Positions 28,086-40,500 of a stretch of 64,000 nt of DNA are shown here, in pieces. Under the pieces are notes generated by a model, which ran no database searches, had not been told where the DNA came from, and saw nothing but the letters and a program-made list of their open reading frames with translations. Each line of letters starts with the position of its first letter. Within the stretch, counting starts at the first letter, position 1. Origin of the DNA: Aphrophora alni (taxonomy: Eukaryota; Arthropoda; Insecta; Hemiptera; Aphrophoridae). The stretch is taken from assembly GCA_963513935.1 (NCBI GenBank), contig OY740768.1, positions 16,790,590 to 16,854,589 on the forward strand. Direction: 5' to 3'. Position numbers and translations under genes: made by a program.

Positions 28086-30158
28086 CCTTTTAAAAAGAGA
28101 TTGCGAATCTTCCTTGATATCTAGAACTCAAAGAGTTCAGACAGAATAAATTAACTGATTACGTCCGAGAAAATGATGTAATAAAACTAAGAATATATAA
28201 TTCAAATATATACTCTAAAGTTTGTAAACTGTTTTCCTTCACAATTTCTAGATTTTAGCAAAACGGCATTGCTTATTAATGATTGTTTCGATTTTTTTAA
28301 TGTATAACACATGAGCTTATAATAGATTACTTTATTCAGTTTTGGGGTTTTCATATATTCATACCAAACTGTATATCGGAAAACTAATCTGCACAAAACA
28401 ACACATGATATTAAATTTCCTTCATGTCAAAAACATCAGTTGATATCCAATATTGTTTACTTCAAAATATACTGTTATATTTATAATGTATTTACATAAT
28501 TATTGAGATTATATTTAACCGTGTTAATAAAATATGATAATATGTTGTAACTTGTTAGAGTGTGCATCATTGAGTGAATACTGGAGTAACATAATTTTCC
28601 CGTTATGGACAAGTATTTCACCTTATTATTCAGCACGTTTACTCACTCACGTAACATATATAAGAAAGAAAAAATCACTCTTATTTATAGGATTGTCGTT
28701 TATTAGTAACGAGACTGAAAACATTGGTTCACTACAAGACTCTATGGTAGTTCGTTATCATAGTAGGTCTCATTAGATCCCTTATAAACGAGTTGACAAC
28801 AAAATTATTTAATTAACATATTTTAGAAGAAGAGTTAAATAAATGTATATCTTTTTCTGTACTTGTTATATACAATACGTGTCTAATATATCTTTCACTA
28901 CCTAGATTTGTATTAGTAACATATTTGTATAATTTAAGATTAGATATAACTTTGAAGGTAGATAAATATAAAGAAATGTAACATATAAACACATAACTTG
29001 TAAAAAACTTCGAAATTTTACTCTCTAATAATAAACAATTATAATTTTATTTGTGAAATGATCACCTGCTATGTAACTAGTTTGTTTAAGTATATAATGT
29101 CAATAGAACACCTTCTGTTATATTTTATAATTTAATTTTTTTTATATATACAATTTAGCATTTCTAAACCGTTCCAATTTACCTTTGGAGATTTTAGCTA
29201 ATAAAAAAATTCATTAAATAATAATGAGTTGTTTTATAGAAGAAAAAAGATTTAAAGAATAATAAAACCGTGTTAATCATGGCTCATTAAAGATGATATC
29301 TAAGACAAATATTTCAGCCCTTGTGATTCGAATTAGATGAAGATAACTACAATGTATTATCTACAATTATAGTTAGTTTTCCCACAGCACACAGCCAAGT
29401 ATATATACAACATCATCACTATGTCATTTGAACTCCATTTCATTATTGTTCGCCGATTATAAACAAGAGAACTAATATCAACCGATATTAAAAACTAAAC
29501 ATATCAAATAAATATCACGATTAGGAATTTAATTTCGTGGAAGTTATGAAGTGTTTTCTTCTCTTGATATAATCAGTACTATTACTCGTGTTTCAAACAA
29601 CCCTTATTTAAATTTTTTTACACTTGTGACGTTTTCAATTCCTGTTTCTTGAAATTTGCCCTTAGTTTTGTATAAAAAGCTTTGATAATTCGATATTTCA
29701 CTGGGAATTTAGGTCTGTGGCAAATTATGCCAAAATCTATTTATGTATATATATTTCTATACTGCCATTTATATAAAAAATTTAAATCAATGCAGGGAAA
29801 GTCACAATTGATATAATACATTCTTATAACTAATGTATAAATTAAACATTACTAATGAATATTTTGTTTCAATAAATATTTAAGGCATTACAAATTAACA
29901 GATTCGTATAGTCTAAATGTCGATTGAGTTTCATTAAACTCTGGGAGAGTAAATTCCTTTCAAATAACTTGTTACGTAAATAGCATGAGTAAGGAACTTC
30001 AATTTAAGTTCCCTAGATCAAGCTGGACGTTAAATAACCTAAATATCTCATTGAATTACCAGTGTCTAGAATAAACTGTTTAGGTGGAAACAGTATAGTT
30101 TATGTTTAAATACACAATTGTGAAACAAGGTACATTTATTAAATTTAATAAATATTTA
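28086..30158. other. AT-rich non-coding stretch
   Basis: No gene is seen. The 80-codon frame at 28534-28776 has no recognisable domain and no conserved start or exon context. Confidence 0.55.
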
Positions 30159-30525
30159 ATAAAGGAATTCTTCCAAAATCTCTCGTCATCCCTATAAAAT
30201 ATTCATCGAATTCTTGACGTCATTATCTAGCAACATTTTGGGGTACATTTTAAAGTGGAAAAAAGATTGAAAACTGTCCTTTTCAGAACTACGTTTCACT
30301 CGACGTAAAATAATAAAAATAATAATTAAAATGCTAATAAATCAATAAATTAATTAACCACCTAACTTACAAAACAATAAGTTGCATAAATTTGAATTAT
30401 AGCTATAATAGTAATCAGAATTATGGCTGAATTTTAGTCAAATTCAGGAATTTATTCGTCAAGGATGTCCTAAGGGATGGAAATAATCGTTGAATAAGGT
30501 AATAGTAAAAAACAAAACTACACTT
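30159..30525 (+). repeat. diverged segmental repeat, copy 2
   Basis: This is the partner of 27712-28085, offset by about 2.4 kb. It contains one extra block of about 40 bases near 30450-30485 (GTCAAGGATGTCC region) absent from copy 1. No coding potential is seen in either copy. Confidence 0.6.
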
Positions 30526-31073
30526 TTTAAAAATTGGAACGATTTTCGGAAGTTTCTTTTCACTCATGATTTGGCATTTTCATTGCTGACTTCGTGCAGC
30601 TTGGCAATCTGCATCTATTACTGCATGACAATATTGACGGTCAAGGTTAGTGAAAGGAGTGGTTACTAAAAATAAATTTTCTGACACATCAGCTAGTGTC
30701 GTGTCCTGAGGATTTCATTTTCATTAAACATGTTTACTTTAAAAATAATAATTCAAACGTATATTCCCCATAATATCTCAGCTTTCTATTTTAGTTCCAG
30801 TAGCTGTTAGGAAACCACAAAAAAGGGCAAGTGTTTAGTAACTACGTATTTTACTCAAAACTAGAATTAAACCTAAAACAGAGGTAAAGCATTTTATGAA
30901 ATGCTTAGGTACATGTTTTGTACCAAGTTTTATTTTTTATTTTATGAAGTATTCAACGCAAGCGAGACATTCTATGTTTATAACGTTACATTCTTTTGTT
31001 TTCATTACACATGTTTTTTGTTGTTTTTTATCTCAATGTGAATGTCAATCTAAAAATGTGTGTATGTGGGGTA

Positions 31074-31074
<1 letters not shown>

Positions 31075-31161
<87 letters not shown>

Positions 31162-31165
31162 CGCA
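31075..31165. repeat. (GT)n(GC)n microsatellite, Z-DNA type
   Basis: An alternating GT run of about 37 units passes directly into GCGCGCGCGC at 31153-31164. The whole block of about 90 bases is strictly alternating purine-pyrimidine, the classic Z-DNA-forming pattern. The overlapping Cys-Val open frames are repeat artefacts. Confidence 0.95.
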
Positions 31166-32999
31166 TTTTTTAATATATTTAAAAGAAACTAAAATACACA
31201 AATTGTATTTATGTACATAATAATAAATTTAAACGAACACAATATTTAAAAAATTAACTAAAATGTATTTTAAGCAGAAGCATAATAAACTGTTTTGGTA
31301 TTACACTCTGTCTCTAGATTTATGTTAGATAAATAATAACTTAAACCTTTTTTTTTTAATATCTTGATGGAATAAAGTGTTCAAATACAAATAACAAAAA
31401 TGTTAATAATATTAATTATAAAAACAAAATTTCCTATTGTAGAACGAAGAGCTCTAAAATTATATCTTGATGTTATTTGTTCTATAAAAACTGCAAATCG
31501 ACTATTTTTGTATCATTTATGTTGAAATATTTTACTGTCTTCCTTAATCATATTTTAATATTATTGGGTTTTTTTTTATGTAAATGTCATTTTCATCCCA
31601 CAATGTTCACAATATTACAATTCAGTTTTTGTAAATTATAAAGCAATACATAGAGAGTGCATTATAATATATTTATAGCGTCCCTAAAAAAATAAACATT
31701 AAACGAATCAACAAGCTGACAGCGAACTTGTTTGCAGCTCGTAATTTAAAGAGAATATTCATATGCGTTTATCCTGTTATGTTTACATTTCAAATTGAAC
31801 GTTGTAAGGATCAGTTTTATATGAAAATACAAAATAAACCTTGTCAATTCTATAGGATTATGTGCAAAACAAGCATAATATTATAAACTAGCAAGTAAAA
31901 CTGTCAATATTTTAAAATTATAATACAAGTTTGAATGATTAAAATATGGCCAAATAGGTTTATCCCACTTTCACGTTTACGTTTTCAAAATAAAAAACGT
32001 GTATCATTATTATTATAGTTTATATTATTTCCTGTGTCGTACAAATTAGAAAATGTATATTTTATGATACATTACTTTCGAAATACCCTGACTCTTAATT
32101 AATAGCTAAGTCACATATTATTTGTTTTACTACTCTGCTCGAATTTCATATATAAACTTCTTCGTTCAGTAATTTCGAGGTCAATTCATCACAAAATAAT
32201 ATGATTATTATCTGTATTTTTCGGTGAAAATTTAAAAAAATACCTAAACCTTGAAATAAGTTATTTTGCTTCGAATTTAAAGTTAGCTTTTTCTATAATA
32301 TTTATTATTACTTTTAAAATGTAATTTTTGTTTACACCCGTACGAAGATACTTATAATAAGCTTATTTTTACCTTGATTAGGGTTTTTCTTGATTTGAGT
32401 GTCGTAGTGTTTAATAAATAACGAACTAAGTAATTACTAGGATTTGGTTCACTTGCTTCCCACAATTATCCAGAATACATATGAACCAAGTCCAACTTTT
32501 TCTTTCTTTTTTTGGCATAAAAAATAAAATATTAGCAATAAAAACTTGTTGCGTGTCTAAGTTAGTCCTTGAACTACAATAATTTTCCTTTTTTGTTAAT
32601 AAAATTGTCAATGGAGATTTTATTTATTTAACAGTTTGAATCTCCATAGTATTTTTGTGGGCTTGGTTCACTTGTATTCTGAACCCTCCATATATCAGTC
32701 TGAAAAAAAAAAACTTTTATTAAATTTAATAATTGATATCTTTTTATATTGTAATCTGTTTCAACCAACCATATTCCAACCAACCAATCATATTCGCTTA
32801 ATGGTGAATTAAAAAATAGCTTACACAAAACCCTTTTAAACGTAAGAATATATATATATATATATATTATAACGATCTCAAACGATCACAATGGATAAAT
32901 AATTAATTAGGCCTAATATCAAATATTAAAATAATAATAATCAATCAAAAGTTAACATTAATAAATAATTGTGTAAATGTGTAAATTGAAACAGAACAC
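31166..32999. other. AT-rich non-coding stretch
   Basis: No gene is seen. There is a short TA microsatellite at about 32848-32868 and T runs at 31344 and 31570. Confidence 0.6.
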
Positions 33000-33960
33000 A
33001 TGTGGACAAGCAAATCTTACCGAAAGAGCAGCTGCAAGGTTAAGTTTGGAAAATAACTGTACAAATTGACAAAAGTGACAAGGACAAGGGAAAGAAGACA
33101 TGCTGTTTTACTTAAGAGAAGAAAGTTCGCCGACACAAATAAAAATTTAGTAGAAAACATAACGGAGTTTTGCTATTCAACGCAGCTGCGTGTTGTAAAA
33201 AATGGGAACCAAGAAAAAATGAGAAAGCGAATTCCTAACGGTATCTCCGAGGGTGAAGCCAGCGCGTGTAAGAAAAAACCAACGATTTTTAGAAAGTTAG
33301 AGGTCCAATCAGGAGAGGCCTGAGTTTTAAAAAAATGAGATTTAACCAATAAGCGAAGAGGACGCTACACTTGAATTTCGGGAGAGGTGAAATCCAGAGT
33401 AAGGAGAGTCAGTCTAGAACTGGGGTTAAGAGCGTGTAGGTCTTGGCTTACAGCTAGGAATCAGAGTAGGAGGTGTTAAGTGTTAAGAATTAACCTGAGG
33501 GTTTAATTCTAAGTCATTGGTTAATTTAAAGGCAGAGCGCCACAAAATTTAGTAGTTTCTTTTGAAGTTTGTTAGAATCATAAATTAAATAGAGTCAAAG
33601 AGTTTAAATTTCATAAAAGAAGAGGAGAGATCATCGCGTCGAAGTCCATAGTAGTCGAGAACGAGTAAGGAGACTAAACAGAGTTAGCGGAGTATCACCA
33701 GAGATTCACCACCAGTCAATGAACCAGTGTTAGCAGCATCCGACCTCCCAGGCTAAGGATACATTGTATTGTTGTGTATCGTTAGTGATTTGTGTTGTGT
33801 AAAAGTGCCAAAATTATAGCGGACGAGGAGAATTGCTGATAAGTACAAAATTTCAGAATAAATAATCATTAGAGTTAGTATTTCACTTTAATTGAGTCAT
33901 TAAAAGTTCCCATGCCCGAGATAAGAGTCAAGTTTTTTTGTATAATTAATTTAAAAGTAA
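33000..33960 (+). other. G+C- and purine-rich anomalous island
   Basis: Composition changes abruptly from the AT-rich surroundings to purine-rich, moderately G+C-rich sequence (the 60 bases from 33361 are about 47% G+C), then fades after 33930. It contains an 86-codon highly basic frame without an ATG start (33066-33323), a donor-like GCAAG-GTTAAGT at 33033, a small hairpin with AGAATTAA arms at 33485, and an AATAAA at 33858. There is a plus-strand G-over-C bias. It could be a 5' UTR or first exon of a host transcript, a solo LTR, or a transposon leader. I saw no primer-binding site or paired LTR. Confidence 0.45.
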
Positions 33961-34928
33961 AGTAATTGAGCTAGCCGGCAAAAAATAAAAGTAAATTTGA
34001 AAAAATAAGTTAATTAAGATAATTGTTTTGTTTTTGTAATAAAATTGAGATAAATTTAATAAGAACATTTTGGACAAGATTTGTTGAACATTTTGTAGAG
34101 TTTTGATTTATGTAAATTGAATAATCAATTGTAGATTTTAAATTTGTAATCAATAATATTGTGTATTAGAGTAAATTAGTTTTTAAAGAATGCAAGTGTG
34201 AGAGAATGAAGTAGCCTTAAGATATTTCAATGAATAGATAAATTGAATTGATACTGTTGTTATAAATAATTGCTTTTGCTAATAAATCCTGAAGTTAGTT
34301 AAAGGATAAAAACTTGTTTTGTTGAACTAATTTACTTAAACCATCATAGTTTCAAGATAATATTTTAAAATCAATTAAAATTAGATTAAATAATCAAAAT
34401 AAAAAAAAATATATATTATATAACAAACGTTCTGTTATGTTATAATATATATACATATAAATTGTGAAGATTTTGCCAACATGTTTTCCTGCATCAATGT
34501 GACAGAACTATTATGAAGTACACAATGTTGTTTCTTTGTCACAATTATTAAATTTTAACATTATCATAAAAACATCAAACCACGTACGTATAAATATCAT
34601 ACACAAAATATTATTTAAAATGCTACATTGCTGTTGGAAAGTTTTGAACTGAACCGACATTACTTTCGAGTTGTCTTTTTCATGCTTTTTAGAGTACGCC
34701 TTGATGATGCTGTCATATTGATGAAAAAAAAATATGTAGAAAAAATCTATTGAATTCTATGGGAAGAAGTAAATAATATTACACTATACGATAGAAAATG
34801 CGTATACATAAGTTAATATATACACATATATCTTGTATATGTATATTGCGTAACGGGTTTCCTAATAAATCCCACAGATGAAACATTTGGTCTAAAAAAA
34901 TAACCTTACCGCGTTTCTAAACTAACCT

Positions 34929-35560
34929 TAGTGTATAATCAGTCAGATAAATACAGTTAATATACCATATTGCGAAATGTAAATTGTATTCAAAACATAT
35001 CCGGTTTTACGAACTAATGTTTATTGTTACTATTTGCAAATTGCTTCTAAACTGTTAACTTCCTCTACTTTTGTTTACATTTAGATTTGGTTTGGCTGTA
35101 TTTATCTAATATAAATACATCCTATTTATACATCTATATGAAGTATTTTAATTTTAAAAAATATATATTATATTATTTTATATTTAATTAGGAGAAACTA
35201 TTATTACTTTCAAATACATTTAATCATTAATTGTGTTATCTCATTATATGTTGTATTTATTTTATATAACTTTAAAAAGTACAGAGTTAATCAATGTACA
35301 TTTTTAAATTAAAGTAAACAGTCCTAAATTACCTGTTCCTTAGAAAATGTGTTCTCTTTTGTGTTACCTACTTTATTAGCTGATGTTAAAATATTCACAA
35401 CTTTCTTTAGCTCAAACTTCGTAACAAAGAGACAATATTAAAGAAACCTAATACTTTCTTTAAAATAGTAAAACAAGGTTTATATTGTTTTATGTATATA
35501 TGCTTATTTTTAGAATATATTACAGTCTTTTAATTGACTCGGAAGATAAGTTACTTTAGA
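34929..35560 (+). repeat. old duplicated segment, copy 1
   Basis: This aligns collinearly with 36527-37140 at an offset near 1596 bp. Anchors include AGAGTTAATCAATGTAC (35283), TTACCTGTTCCT (35329), CTTTCTTTAGCTCAAACTTC (35401) and TTTTATGTATATA. These anchor words are well preserved while the rest is clearly diverged. No open frame is conserved between copies. Confidence 0.75.
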
Positions 35561-36526
35561 AAAATTGTAAATACTTCTTACATTACAAAATATTTTAGGC
35601 TTTGAACGAATAAATTGCTCAATCGTTTGTTTTGTAGGATAAATATACTTATTTACAGAAAAACGTCTATGGAATGTTCCGGTTTTAAAAATTTAAATAT
35701 CATCGTGACCAGAATAAAAAAAACATTATTTCCAATATAGAAATCGAACTTCAATATAATTTTAGCACTTTGTCTCTAATCTACAAGTCAGTTTAGTTCG
35801 AAATATTACTTACGTCTAACATAACGTTTATTTTGTAATACTTAAATCAAAGTATTGAATGTTTCCTGAATTCATATATAAATCATAACAAATAAAAAAC
35901 CACTTAACACATCAAAATATTTCATTATTACATCTAAAAAGCATTATTTCCTCTAAAACTTCTGTACTACAGATATTTTTTAATAAATGAAAGAAATTTA
36001 ATTCAAATTATTATTGCTGATAGTAAAATATATCAGTTTTATTATTTAAAATAATTATTTAAATTGTAGTCGATTCTCGTTGGATAACTAATTGTCCCAG
36101 TCTATTCTAAGAGGAGTTAGATTTTAATTAGTGTTGAGCCAGATTTGTTTATTACTGTATTTCTATAGATACATTTATAAATAAGTATAACTAAGTAATA
36201 ACGTGGAAATAACATACAAAGGAAAAGGTTGAATTTATGTTTAAAAGCTTAAATTTAATCACACTCTTTAAATGGAGGTTACAATTAATTTTATGTCAAA
36301 GTCTGTAAAATATTAGTCAATAATAATTCATTATAGATATCATTTTATATTGTTCTTTTTTTAAACCGACAATATTAAAATAAGTTAGATGGCTGAGTAT
36401 AATATCAGGATATAGGTTAGACGATATCCCTCTCTCCCACTCTTATATCCCTTGTTTAACGGAATTCTTAATAAATCGTATTCATAAAATACGAACTTTA
36501 AAATAAAACTATTTTATTCAGGACCG

Positions 36527-37140
36527 ACTTAGTCGTATAAGTAGGTCAATTACTGTGAAATGTAAACAGTATTAAGAATACCCTTCGGTCTCAACAGTAA
36601 TGAAAAAGAAATATTAAGAATACTTGCGATTTGCACGAACTGAAGTTTCATTGTTGTTCTTTGCAATTACTCTAAACCGTTGACTTCTTTTCCTTGTTGT
36701 TGAGATTTCTTTGGAAACATATTTATCTAATCTTTCTCTTTAGACATAGATGAGTTCAATTAAGAAATAATCTTCTTTCAAGTTTAATTATATTTATTGC
36801 AAATATTTTCTTGTATTATTTTAATAATTACCTCTTTTATACTAATATAGTTTGACTTTATTATATTAAAAAAGTTTAGAGTTAATCAATGTACTATTGT
36901 CAGTTAAGGAAAACATTTTTAATTTACCTGTTCCTCAGAAAGTTTTACATTCTTCTTTTGTTTTCCCTACTTTTTAATTGATGGTAAAATATTCATCACT
37001 TTCTTTGGCTCAAACTTCTTAATAGAGAGATACTCTTGAAGCAACTTTTAAATAATTAAAACAAAAATTCAATATTTTATGTATATAAGTGTACTTTTGG
37101 ATTGAATATATTACAACTTTTAATTGATACTTATTACAAG
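36527..37140 (+). repeat. old duplicated segment, copy 2
   Basis: This is the second copy of the segment at 34929-35560. Anchors are AGAGTTAATCAATGTAC (36878), TTACCTGTTCCT (36924) and CTTTCTTTGGCTCAAACTTC (36999). The offset stays within three bases over 120 bp, so indels are few in that stretch. Direct orientation favours tandem segmental duplication, with about 1 kb of unrelated sequence now between the copies. Confidence 0.75.
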
Positions 37141-37689
37141 ATACTTATACAAATCTGTGTATGGTTATAAATATAGTATAAATACAAATTCTTCATATTA
37201 GTGAATACAAGATAATGAAAGGTTTTAGATGAAGTGACACATCTGTGTCTTCTATATACATTCATTTTTTTTTTAAATTTTACTCTGTTAAAAACAACTA
37301 TTTTCTATTCGTAAAAAATCATTAATACGCATTAAGAACCTGAAAGATGTTTTCGAATATTATGAACTTTAATATTTATAACTTTATGAATCATTTATAA
37401 AATGTTTGTTGTCAATATCAACAGCTGTTTTTTTTTTAGCATATTTTTTACTCGCTATCAGGTAATTTCCATCAACAAGAAGGAATTGGTTAACTCGCAA
37501 AATGTCAAGTATCTGAACTTGTAAAAATAAAATTCTACCCTACGTTAAATAATTACCTTCTGATCTTTACTGATTTCAAAACTTTAATTTAATACGAAGA
37601 AAACACCAAATTAATTTAGTTTTTTTAATACATTTATCACAAATTAAACTATACTGAGATCAAATTACAAATCAGAAAATTGCCCAAGA

Positions 37690-37960
37690 TACTTAAAATT
37701 AATATTTGATATTTAGAAATTATATTTAGTTTTAAATATCAACACATATTTGATCTCAAATAATTGCTCCTAATATATTGCACAAACTTTCTCACTCACC
37801 CATCTCCAAAACTAAATAAAACTCCCAAAGCAAATATTAATTTTTAATAAAGGCAAAAACTAATCTTCAACAACAATGTTAATTCGATAGCTGTCAATAA
37901 AAAGTGAAAAGATATGCCTTCGTAGAAAAAAGCATTATGCTTAGCTTGTGCCATATACAC
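37690..37960 (+). repeat. possible dispersed repeat, matched near 48.4 kb
   Basis: The words TGCACAAACTTTCTC, CCCATCTCCAAAACTAAATAAA and AGCTGTCAAT are mirrored at 48437-48520 by TGTGCAAAGCATTTCAC, CACCTATCTCCAAAATCAAAT and AGTTGTCAAT in the same order. Similarity is patchy, so homology is likely but not proven by eye. Confidence 0.35.
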
Positions 37961-38950
37961 GTCATTTTATTTAAATCGAATTTGCAAAAACTGGTGATAA
38001 ATTTAATAACGGTTAATGTTTTTTTTCTGTCAAATTTTCATTAAACGGAATAATTTTTACTTGCAAATTTGTACACTGATTTTGGTCATTAATTATCACA
38101 CTTCACTAAGATTACTGATAAATCGGGATATTTGAGAAATTGCCTATTTTATTAGGTATGTCAACTGCTACATATTTACTGTTTTTAAGTCACACTTATT
38201 AAAATTTGAACAAAATAGAGGTGATTTCAAAACAAATTTGTGTGCGTGTACATAATTTTGAAATACGAAAAAATTTGGTCCACGTGAAGTTTGATTTATA
38301 CTAGATTATGCGATTAGGCTGTAGAACACTTCAGATTCGACAAATGGCAGAAAATAATCATAAAGGAAACTGTCATTTTGATAAAGGAGGCCACAAATCC
38401 CATATATCTACACAAAAATTAACTACTTCTCTTCAACTTTTATCAGAGAAAACAAATATTGATTGAGTATTGTTTATCCTTGTATTGAGCTTCCGTAAGA
38501 TATTGTAGGATGTAACAGGAAATAAATTTTTCAGTATACAACTTTAAATAAGAAGATTTATTGAAGGGAATGTTTAAAATGGTGAGACATTTTATTTGTA
38601 TCAAATTTTGAGGCAATCGATTAAATTAAAAGAGACGTTATAACAAAATTATCAAGAGAATATAAAATACAGAAATAACGCAAATTTTTCGGGAACGAGC
38701 ATAAGATGTAAAAATTCATAAATTGAATAAATACTTTTGTTAAATAAAACGCCCAACTTAGTTTAACTGACGATAAATATAGCTTTATCTTTGCTATAAT
38801 ATTTTTAATATGCTATATGAGGAATGAAACAACGAAGTTTTTCTCATATGGAAAATTTTAAACTGTTGTTGGAGTGTTGTAAAATGTATTGTTGATTATC
38901 CTTAACTCACAAGTAAAGTTCACAACTAATCCTACCTACAAAGAAATAAT

Positions 38951-39810
38951 TAAATCAATTACAGTGAATAAATCAGAATAGGGACCATTGCACCAGTTGG
39001 AAACACTGCCACCAGCTGTTTATTCGTTAAATCAATTACAGTGAATAAATCAGCATAGGGACCATTCCACCAGTTGGAAACACTGCCACCAGCTGTTTAT
39101 TCGTTAAATCAATTACAGTGAATAAATCAGCATAGGGACCATTCCACCGGTTGGAAACACTGCCACCAGCTGTTTCATCGTTAAATCAATTACAGTGAAT
39201 AAATCAGCATAGGGACCATTCCACCGGTTGGAAACACTGCCACCAGCTGTTTCATCGTTAAATCAATTACAGTGAATAAATCAGCATAGGGACCATTCCA
39301 CCGGTTGGAAACACTGCCATCAGCTGTTTATTTGTTAAATCAATTACAGTGAATAAATCAGCATAGGGACCATTCCACCGGTTGGAAACACTGCCACCAC
39401 CTGTTTATTCGTTAAATCAATTACAGTGAATAAATCAGCATAGGGACCATTCCACCGGTTGGAAACACTGTCATCAGCTGTTTATTCGTTAAATCAATTA
39501 CAGTGAATAAATCAGCATAGGGACCATTCCACCGGTTGGAAACACTGTCATCAGCTGTTTATTCGTTAAATCAATTACAGTGAATAAATCAGAATAGGAA
39601 CCATTCCACCGGTTGGAAACACTGTCATCAGCTGTTTATTCGTTAAATCAATTACAGTGAATAAATCAGCATAGGGACCATTCCACCGGTTGGAAACACT
39701 GCCACCAGCTGTTTATTTGTTAAATCAATTACAGTGAATAAATCAGCATAGGGACCATTCCACCGGTTGGAAACACTGCCATCAGCTGTTTATTCGTTAA
39801 ATCAATTCAA
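38951..39810 (+). repeat. 77-bp minisatellite, 11 units
   Basis: The word TAAATCAATTACAGTGAATA recurs exactly every 77 bases from 38951; the twelfth, partial TAAATCAATT is at 39798, giving 11 units with no indels. Units differ by substitutions that form blocks: the first two carry CCAGTTGG where later ones carry CCGGTTGG; units 3-4 share TTTCATCG; units 7-9 share TGTCATCAG. Each unit contains an E-box (CAGCTG, or CACCTG in unit 6), and from the second unit onward a TTCCA-N5-TGGAA palindrome. No frame is maintained. Confidence 0.97.
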
Positions 39811-39879
39811 AGGTTTTCTTACCAGCTGTGCTTTAACCATGAAGTGTTTTGGTCAGTTTTTTTGTTGTTTGTTTTACGT

Positions 39880-40068
39880 CCTAAATCACAAAGACAATAC
39901 TGAGTCCTAAATCACAAAGACAATACTGAGTCCTAAATCACAAAGACAATTAATACTGAGTCCTAAATCACAAAGACAATACTGAGTCCTAAATCACAAA
40001 GACAATACTGAGTCCTAAATCACAAAGACAATTAATACTGAGTCCTAAATCACAAAGACAATACTGAC
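39880..40068 (+). repeat. 26/26/30-bp higher-order tandem array
   Basis: The unit CCTAAATCACAAAGACAATA plus CTGAGT starts at 39880, 39906, 39932, 39962, 39988, 40014 and 40044. Spacings are 26, 26, 30, 26, 26, 30. Every third unit carries a 4-base insertion (AATTAATA for AATA), so the true period is 82 bp present twice plus a remainder. It begins only about 70 bases after the 77-bp array. Confidence 0.95.
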
Positions 40069-40457
40069 TTTATACGAGTTTTGAGATTAGTGTTTTGTGT
40101 ACAGGATTTTGAAAATGCGATTAATCGCAAAACAGCTGTGAGAACGGTTAAAACAAATTGGATATGTATGACAGTGAGAGCAATAATGTTATTATGAATA
40201 CTATATTTATCCTCCAAATGAGAAACTACGTGTATTTATGATACAGTTTACACAATAGAGTCAGAAAACACAAACAAGACCAACCGTCAAAGGTGGATGA
40301 ATTAATCAGTTAAATCCTTTCAGTTGTATAGTAACATTAAAAATAAAAGGATGCGGTCACAATCAAGAGCATATTTTTAGTAACTATTTGACAAATAATA
40401 AATTAGTGCATTTTTATACGTGTAATTGTAAATATATGTGTAGATTGAACGTGTTTT

Positions 40458-40500
40458 TCGCCTGATGATTCATCTAGATCAGATGAAACAAGTGAAGCGA
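40458..40500 (+). ncRNA. hammerhead-like motif, partial
   Basis: TCGC (40458-40461) is complementary to GCGA (40497-40500) as a candidate stem I. CTGATGA is perfect (40462-40468). ATCT/AGAT can form stem II. GAA is followed by ACAAGT, which can close as AC/GT. However three bases (GAA) lie between the stem III closing and stem I, with G rather than A, C or U at the cleavage position, so it is probably non-functional if it is a hammerhead at all. Confidence 0.25.

Noticed and set aside
30896..31220. Cys-Val-rich open frames
   Set aside because: They run through the GT/GC microsatellite and have no domain outside it.
33066..33323. 86-codon basic frame as a gene
   Set aside because: It begins at TTG, its first ATG is deep inside, and no family is recognised. 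It is noted only as part of the anomalous island.
38951..40068. Possible CRISPR array
   Set aside because: The units are contiguous tandem repeats without unique spacers, in eukaryotic-type DNA. They are minisatellites.
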